From the NCBI GenBank assembly GCA_038250235.1, contig JBBSCO010000004.1:23649-87648 (forward strand): DNA of 64,000 bases. Direction: 5' to 3'. Below are positions 60,399-64,000 of this stretch, one piece after another. The translations under genes were made by a program, and so were the position numbers. The first letter of the stretch is position 1, and every line of letters begins with the position of its first letter. The notes beneath the pieces are model-generated. The model worked only from the letters and a program-made list of their open reading frames with translations, had not been told where the DNA came from and did no database searches. Source of the DNA: JAAUTS01 sp038250235 (GTDB lineage Bacteria > Verrucomicrobiota > Verrucomicrobiia > Methylacidiphilales > JAAUTS01).

Positions 60399-61555
60399 AC
60401 CGGGCTTTTCGATGAAATGGCCTCACGGATGGTGGTTTCGAAAATATTCTGGAGGGCCTGCGGTTGGAAGCGGGTGCGGGCTTCCTGGCCGGCCGCAGTG
60501 GTCAGGGAGGAGACCAACTGGGTATCTTGACTCAGCCTTTCGATCGCATTTAAAACCAACTGGGGATCGGGGGAATCCACGATAAGCGCGGCACCGGTGC
60601 GCTGGGCCCATCGGATGCTGGAAGATTCTTTTGGACCCCAGACAAGAATGGGCCGGTCGTGTTGGCAGTATTCGGGTATCTTGGAGGGAAAACTGTAGCG
60701 GGCGATGTGGGACCGATCTTCGCCGAAAGGGGCAAGAACCAGGAGGCAACTGGCAGAGGCAAGCTCGCGGTGCAGATCCCTGCCTTTTTTCATGCCTTGA
60801 TAGATAAGGGTTCCACGAACGAGCGAATGTGTTTCATCGTCCCAATCCGCATTCGGACCGATGATGCGCAGGTGGTTTGGGGTGCCGCGTCCAAGGACGG
60901 CACGGAGTAGTGACTTCATTTCAGGGCCCAGAAAATGGTCAAAGCGTCCGGCGAAGAGAGCGTGGGTTTCAGGCTTGACGGGATCAATGGGCGTGAACGG
61001 TTCGGGAATTGGGTAGAGCACGCGAGCCTGGGGCAGCGAGGCAGCGGCCTCCCGGATTTCCTCCGAAAAACAGAGCAAACGGGTTGAATCACGCATCAAG
61101 CGGAGGTAAGCCTTGGCAATCAGGGGTTCCAGTTGATCAGGAATGTCCAATCCGCCGGGGAACCAGTCGTTGAGTTGTGCCACCCAGGGGAGGCCAAGGC
61201 GCCCAGCGGCCTGCCGTACGCGGAAGGTGAGTGGGCCGTCGGCGATGGTGTAAAGGAGGTGGGGTTTGACGCGGGCGCAGAGTTCGAGAATAGGGGGCAA
61301 ACGCACGGAAGTTCCATTACAGGCATCCCAGGCGTTAAGAAGGCGTTCCCGACGTCGCGAGCCATGGCGTAGGCGGCGGAAGAAGGGTGAGGTTTGAATT
61401 GTTCCGTCCCCCAAGTGGTGGAAATAAAACTGCCAAGCCGGGGGACTGGCCTTGATGTGGCGGTGCATGAGTAATTCTCCCCCGACTCCATCGCTGACAG
61501 GATTCTTGGTTAGAACAAGGATGCGCAAGGAGCGCGCTTGGATGTCTTCAGCCAT
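60395..61555 (-). CDS. Glycosyltransferase family 4
   Basis: The ATG at 61555 gives 386 residues and overlaps the exporter ATPase gene by eight bases. N-terminal RILVLTKNPVSDGVGGELLM, HALFAGRFDHFLGPEMKSLL and a SFPSKIPEYCQHDRPILVWG stretch are GT-B features, similar to the gene at 47795. It adds a sugar to the repeat. Confidence 0.85.
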   Translation of the reverse strand: MAEDIQARSLRILVLTKNPVSDGVGGELLMHRHIKASPPAWQFYFHHLGDGTIQTSPFFRRLRHGSRRRERLLNAWDACNGTSVRLPPILELCARVKPHLLYTIADGPLTFRVRQAAGRLGLPWVAQLNDWFPGGLDIPDQLEPLIAKAYLRLMRDSTRLLCFSEEIREAAASLPQARVLYPIPEPFTPIDPVKPETHALFAGRFDHFLGPEMKSLLRAVLGRGTPNHLRIIGPNADWDDETHSLVRGTLIYQGMKKGRDLHRELASASCLLVLAPFGEDRSHIARYSFPSKIPEYCQHDRPILVWGPKESSSIRWAQRTGAALIVDSPDPQLVLNAIERLSQDTQLVSSLTTAAGQEARTRFQPQALQNIFETTIREAISSKSPV

Positions 61556-62792
61556 GCTCGGTGCAGGTGGGGGGGCCGCTTTCCAGGACGAGGAAGCCGG
61601 CAGAGTATTCTTTACGCATTTCCCACTTTGCGGGGAAGGAGAGTCGGGTGGCGGCGTCAAAAACCACGGCATCAACGGCGTAGTGGTCTTGAGTGGTTCC
61701 ACCGATGTTGGTCCAGATGTCAAAACCGTATTTTCCCGTGGCGAGGCGCGGTAGGGTGATGGGCAGGCGGCAGAGATAAGTGCCGGGATGGTTGGGTAGT
61801 GTCCAGCCCCTGAAATGTCCCGGACTGAGAAAGCCTATGCGGGTGCCACAGAGGTCGGTGAGAAGACCTTCGAGCGTGAGCCCGGGCAGGCCGTCGCTAC
61901 GCACCAGGGTTTCCAAAAACACAGTTTCATCGCCTACGCAGGTGTCCAGAGCCATGCCTTCGGCATTGGTGAGGCGCGTGCGAAGAATGGCTGAGTGCGT
62001 GCCGCAGCCCTGTGGCTCGGTGCGGTTTGAAGCGCGGGTGTAACGGTCAATGGCGAGGGAGGTTTCCTCCAGGCACTCGACGCGTCCCCGCAGGAGATAA
62101 AGACAGCGTGAACTCAACTGGCGCATGGCCGCCATATTGTGACTGACAAATAGCACTGTGCGATGGCCTCCACGGGAGATGTCGCGCATTTTACCCAGAC
62201 ATTTCTGTTGGAATTCCTGGTCGCCCACGGCAAGAACTTCATCGACTATCAGTATCTCAGGGTCAAGATGGGCGGCAACGGCGAAGGCCAAGCGGACATA
62301 CATGCCGCTGGAGTAACGTTTCACCGGTGTATCAAGGAATTTTTCCACGCCACTGAAGTCCACAATTTCATCGAATTTGGCGCGGATTTCCGTTCGGCTC
62401 ATACCGAGTATTGCGCCGTTGAGGAAGATGTTTTCCCTGCCGGTGAGTTCGCCGTGGAAACCGGTGCCGACTTCGAGAAGGCTGGCAACGCGGCCGCGGA
62501 GGCGGACTTTTCCGCGGGTGGGCTCGGTGATGCGGGAAAGGATTTTTAGTAAGGTGCTTTTCCCGGCGCCGTTGTGGCCAATGATTCCCAGCACTTCACC
62601 CTGCTTGACGTCGAAAGAAACATCGTGGAGGGCGTGGAATATTTCTGATCCTCGTGGGGCGGAGTAATTTGTACTCTTTGATTTTCTAAACCATCCGCCG
62701 ATCGAGTCGCGCAGGGTGCGATAGGGTGCATCGCTTTCCCGATGAGAGAGGACGTAGTCTTTGCCGAGATTTTCTGCGGAGATGGTGGACAT
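61548..62792 (-). CDS. wzt: Polysaccharide ABC exporter ATPase with carbohydrate-binding domain
   Basis: The ATG at 62792 gives 414 residues. Walker A is GHNGAGKST (72-80), the signature SSGMY (161-165), Walker B LIVDEV (181-186) and the switch His is H218 (SHN). Residues 250-414 form a C-terminal domain of the Wzt-C type (GTHSAILRTRLTNAEG and WTLPNHPGTYLCRLPITLPR) that binds the non-reducing end of O-antigen. With the permease partly seen at 63806, it exports a lipid-linked chain across the inner membrane. Chain-end recognition suggests that export is tied to terminal modification. Confidence 0.93.
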   Translation of the reverse strand: MSTISAENLGKDYVLSHRESDAPYRTLRDSIGGWFRKSKSTNYSAPRGSEIFHALHDVSFDVKQGEVLGIIGHNGAGKSTLLKILSRITEPTRGKVRLRGRVASLLEVGTGFHGELTGRENIFLNGAILGMSRTEIRAKFDEIVDFSGVEKFLDTPVKRYSSGMYVRLAFAVAAHLDPEILIVDEVLAVGDQEFQQKCLGKMRDISRGGHRTVLFVSHNMAAMRQLSSRCLYLLRGRVECLEETSLAIDRYTRASNRTEPQGCGTHSAILRTRLTNAEGMALDTCVGDETVFLETLVRSDGLPGLTLEGLLTDLCGTRIGFLSPGHFRGWTLPNHPGTYLCRLPITLPRLATGKYGFDIWTNIGGTTQDHYAVDAVVFDAATRLSFPAKWEMRKEYSAGFLVLESGPPTCTEHG

Positions 62793-62824
62793 GGTTAGGG
62801 AATGGAGTGCTATTCTTTGACGTC

Positions 62825-63667
62825 TCAAGTCCTCGGCGTGAAGATCAGCCAGCATTGCGTCAGTGGTCGGCCCTCATCCAACAAATGACGGATCAACCAG
62901 TCCTTGGAAGTTGCCGAGCTCAGGGTGGCGCGAAATTTTTCTAATCGGGCTTCAGGGTCGCCGGGGACGATCTCGGTGCATACATGGGAATCTAAAAAAC
63001 CATCCTTGAGCTGCTTTGTGATGGTTGGCGAGACAAAGTCATGAGTTTCGATGATCAAGGTCGAGTGGCCCAGAGTAGGTATGATGAATTGAGGGAAAAG
63101 CCACTCCTCGTAACCTTCGCAATCGCAAAGGATTAGGCAGGTCTCGCCTTTTGTCAGCTTGGTAAGGGTGGCAGGGTCGCAGAATCCTTCGGGCTGCACT
63201 CGCTTGGCGACGCCGTTGATGCGGGCCATATCGCAGCAGAGAGACCTGGCGCAGGGAGACGGATCAAAGGCAAGAACCTCACTGAGGGGAAAGCGGAGGG
63301 CGAAGCCAACAGCGTAATAACCCTCGGCGCAGCCAATATCAATAATTTTGCTATATTTGTTGAGAAGCAATGGTTCGATCACGGCATGAAGTTCATGTTC
63401 GTAACTGCCTATGAGTTTAGGTGGGAAGCTGCTGCCGAAGGCGCTGTGTTCTGGGTAGACCATGCCGGCGAACGGGCCGGAAACGACTTTTTTCTCCGGG
63501 GAAAGACGGTCCAGCGTTTCACCGGCAGCCTGTTCAAGAGCAGCAGCTCGCTGGATGCGAAAGAATTCTGAAAGATGGAGTAGTGTGAGTTGATATGAAC
63601 GGTAAAACCAGGGGTGCAGTAGCAGTCTGCGGAGGGACTGTCGTAAGAATAATTTTGAGGAAAACAT
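62825..63667 (-). CDS. FkbM/class I methyltransferase, divergent
   Basis: The ATG at 63667 gives 280 residues; a GTG at 63790 is less likely. SAM motif KIIDIGCAEGYYAVGFALRF, EVLAFDPSPCARSLC and the FkbM-position LILCDCEGYEEWLFP are present, then STLIIETHDF. It resembles FkbM but has CDCEG. It lies between the exporter permease and ATPase genes, a common place for a capping methyltransferase that signals chain end. That role is inferred. Confidence 0.85.
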   Translation of the reverse strand: MFSSKLFLRQSLRRLLLHPWFYRSYQLTLLHLSEFFRIQRAAALEQAAGETLDRLSPEKKVVSGPFAGMVYPEHSAFGSSFPPKLIGSYEHELHAVIEPLLLNKYSKIIDIGCAEGYYAVGFALRFPLSEVLAFDPSPCARSLCCDMARINGVAKRVQPEGFCDPATLTKLTKGETCLILCDCEGYEEWLFPQFIIPTLGHSTLIIETHDFVSPTITKQLKDGFLDSHVCTEIVPGDPEARLEKFRATLSSATSKDWLIRHLLDEGRPLTQCWLIFTPRT

Positions 63668-63805
63668 CTTTAAAGGGCCAAGAGCAAAGCTAAATACAAA
63701 AAGCTTACAGCTTGAAATGTTAGTATAATTGACTGTAATGACTCTGGAGTTTGAATTGGAATTACTTGCGCTGGCTTCATAATTAAACACTTACACTAAA
63801 AAATT

Positions 63806-64000
63806 TCAAATGACATCGGCAAAGTTTTTTTCGGTGGAGCGGAAGACGCGGATGCCGATCCAGAGGAAGAAGGTTGTTGTCACCAATGACAGGCCCAACT
63901 CCAGAGTGGGAAAAGGACTTTGTCCGAGGATGCACCAGCGGAAGCCTTCAATTACGCCGACCATGGGGTTGAGGGCGTAGAGCAGGTAAAAGGTGTCGCC
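63806..64000 (-). CDS. wzm: Polysaccharide ABC exporter permease, C-terminal fragment
   Basis: The last 64 codons of a minus-strand gene are present; the rest is beyond the window. They read LLYALNPMVGVIEGFRWCIL, then a membrane helix (LSLVTTTFFLWIGIRVFRST) and EKNFADVI with TGA at 63806-63808. NPM and EGFRW near the last two helices, and a tail ending in F-x-R-x-E-x-x-F-A-D-x-I, are hallmarks of Wzm-type ABC-2 permeases. It pairs with the ATPase at 61548. Confidence 0.92.
   Translation of the reverse strand, partial: GDTFYLLYALNPMVGVIEGFRWCILGQSPFPTLELGLSLVTTTFFLWIGIRVFRSTEKNFADVI

Overview
The window looks like chromosomal DNA of a Gram-negative heterotroph. The best guess is the PVC superphylum, probably Verrucomicrobiota. 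This rests on gene content: Gfo/Idh/MocA oxidoreductases beside an AraC regulator, DUF4126 and MscS-type membrane proteins, and a very large FkbM-rich polysaccharide cluster. No rRNA or tRNA was seen to test the placement, so it is a moderate-confidence inference. Coding density is high and genes are often coupled by ATGA, TTGA or TAATG overlaps.

Region 1 (1-10.9 kb): two tandem Gfo/Idh/MocA oxidoreductases diverge from an AraC regulator. They are followed by prfC (release factor 3) with two tandem hairpins upstream, a solitary OLD-family ATPase, a membrane protein, the purE-purK pair, an intact VapBC-type toxin-antitoxin pair with palindromic promoter DNA, and rmuC.

Region 2 (10.9-18.6 kb): purM and purH sit between decaying DNA. 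The debris includes a 44-bp perfect palindrome, an unknown pseudogene with three in-frame TAA codons, a PIN-domain tail, a Fic pseudogene with four stops and a frameshift, and a truncated low-complexity gene ending at a GCAAAG-type repeat. A NUDIX operon and a possible 36-residue membrane peptide are also here.

Region 3 (18.6-32.4 kb): a single reading frame joins a low-molecular-weight phosphatase, RpiB and GlyA, with a strong internal ribosome site for GlyA. Next is an overlapping operon in which purD lies between two exported proteins that have lost the catalytic residues of their families (S41 protease and metallo-beta-lactamase folds). FHA, DUF4126, glycine-zipper, SerB-like HAD and MscS genes follow.

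Region 4 (32.4-64 kb, all on the minus strand, continuing past the window end): a surface polysaccharide locus that ends at a clear intrinsic terminator at 32397-32425. It holds an ABC exporter (Wzm, Wzt), a Wzy-like polymerase, ten GT4-type, two GT2, one GT11, one GT34-like and one GT-C-like glycosyltransferase, six FkbM-type methyltransferases, two other methyltransferases, a PIG-L deacetylase, a NodU-type carbamoyltransferase, an AsnB-type amidotransferase, and a truncated glycosyltransferase remnant. The genes together would assemble, decorate (methyl, carbamoyl, deacetyl, perhaps amide groups) and export a complex glycan. No nucleotide-sugar synthesis genes are visible in this part.
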